Positions 11,955-12,010 of a stretch of 12,010 nucleotides of DNA are shown here, in pieces. Position 1 is the stretch's first letter. Every line of letters starts with the position of its first letter. The notes below the pieces were generated by a model. That model was not told the origin of the DNA. It ran no database searches and saw only the letters and a program-made list of their open reading frames with translations. Origin of the DNA: JAJPXC01 sp964562375 (GTDB taxonomy: Bacteria > Bacteroidota > Bacteroidia > Bacteroidales > Muribaculaceae); the NCBI GenBank assembly GCA_964562375.1, contig CAZLSW010000084.1, positions 1-12,010 on the forward strand, given 5' to 3'. Position numbers and translations under genes: made by a program.

Positions 11955-12010
11955 CTACAATAGTTCGTTAAAAATTTGAGATAAGGCTAAGCGACTCTTA
12001 CCGCGAGGCC
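11955..12010 (-). other. Possible C-terminal end of a minus-strand gene entering from beyond the window
   Basis: From the window edge the minus strand is open for 18 codons and ends RGKSRLALSQIFNELL before TAG (11955-11957). It looks protein-like, but the stretch is too short to identify or to exclude chance. Confidence 0.25.

Noticed and set aside
11940..11963. ATG followed by RNLYLQ and a stop, like the start of an exported protein.
   Set aside because: Only seven codons; nothing distinguishes it from chance.
1..12010. CRISPR array, tRNA, rRNA or insertion sequence.
   Set aside because: No regularly spaced 25-40 bp repeats, no tRNA-like cloverleaf, no rRNA sequence and no transposase motif were found.

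Overview
The window looks like a chromosomal segment of a Bacteroidota bacterium, most likely order Bacteroidales. The evidence is several -7 boxes of the TAnnTTTG type (2993, 3740, 8977 minus, 10951 minus, 11093), general lack of Shine-Dalgarno sequences, heptanucleotide intergenic repeats, and families typical of this phylum (DUF3667, DUF5715-like, TPR lipoprotein with C-terminal HTH, DUF1016). The family (Muribaculaceae or a relative) is only a guess. All family assignments rest on motifs read by eye.

Layout. 1-203: the end of a small winged-helix regulator. 204-592: gene-poor stretch with a perfect 42-bp palindrome, an orphan C-terminal coding remnant on the minus strand, and nine 7-bp repeats that run into the next start codon. 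593-2940: plus-strand block of small hypothetical and membrane proteins, containing a DUF5715-like (M15-type peptidase fold) gene reduced to signal peptide plus last ~65 residues. 2941-3160: promoter region with a possible structured RNA. 3161-3667: intact NADAR-family protein. 3764-4069: membrane segment joined to the last part of a trypsin-like (S1C) protease.

4105-8892 is a minus-strand operon: a 993-residue Z1-domain SF2 ATPase/putative endonuclease, an overlapping YgjP-like zinc metallopeptidase and an unrecognised 281-residue protein. It is headed by a 122-residue chimera of a restriction-helicase N-terminus and an unrelated-looking C-terminal tail, and has a well-formed promoter at 8970-9000. 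Just upstream lies a second fragment, the start of a DUF1016 (PDDEXK) nuclease joined to a foreign tail. This reads as an eroded restriction/anti-phage island whose Z1 core is still intact. No MORC/MutL-type ATPase, DUF4420 or AIPR partner is present, so this is not the well-known Z1 arrangement.

9207-10925 (minus) is a lipoprotein-anchored TPR regulator with a C-terminal LuxR-like HTH, diverging from a DUF3667 zinc-ribbon membrane protein (11173-11907). Four copies of TGTCTAT lie between them.

The main themes are: (1) the Z1-YgjP-unknown operon; (2) at least four genes that kept a head and a tail but lost the middle; (3) a 35-nt upstream element repeated with identical internal spacing before three genes; (4) a candidate structured RNA at 3002-3063.
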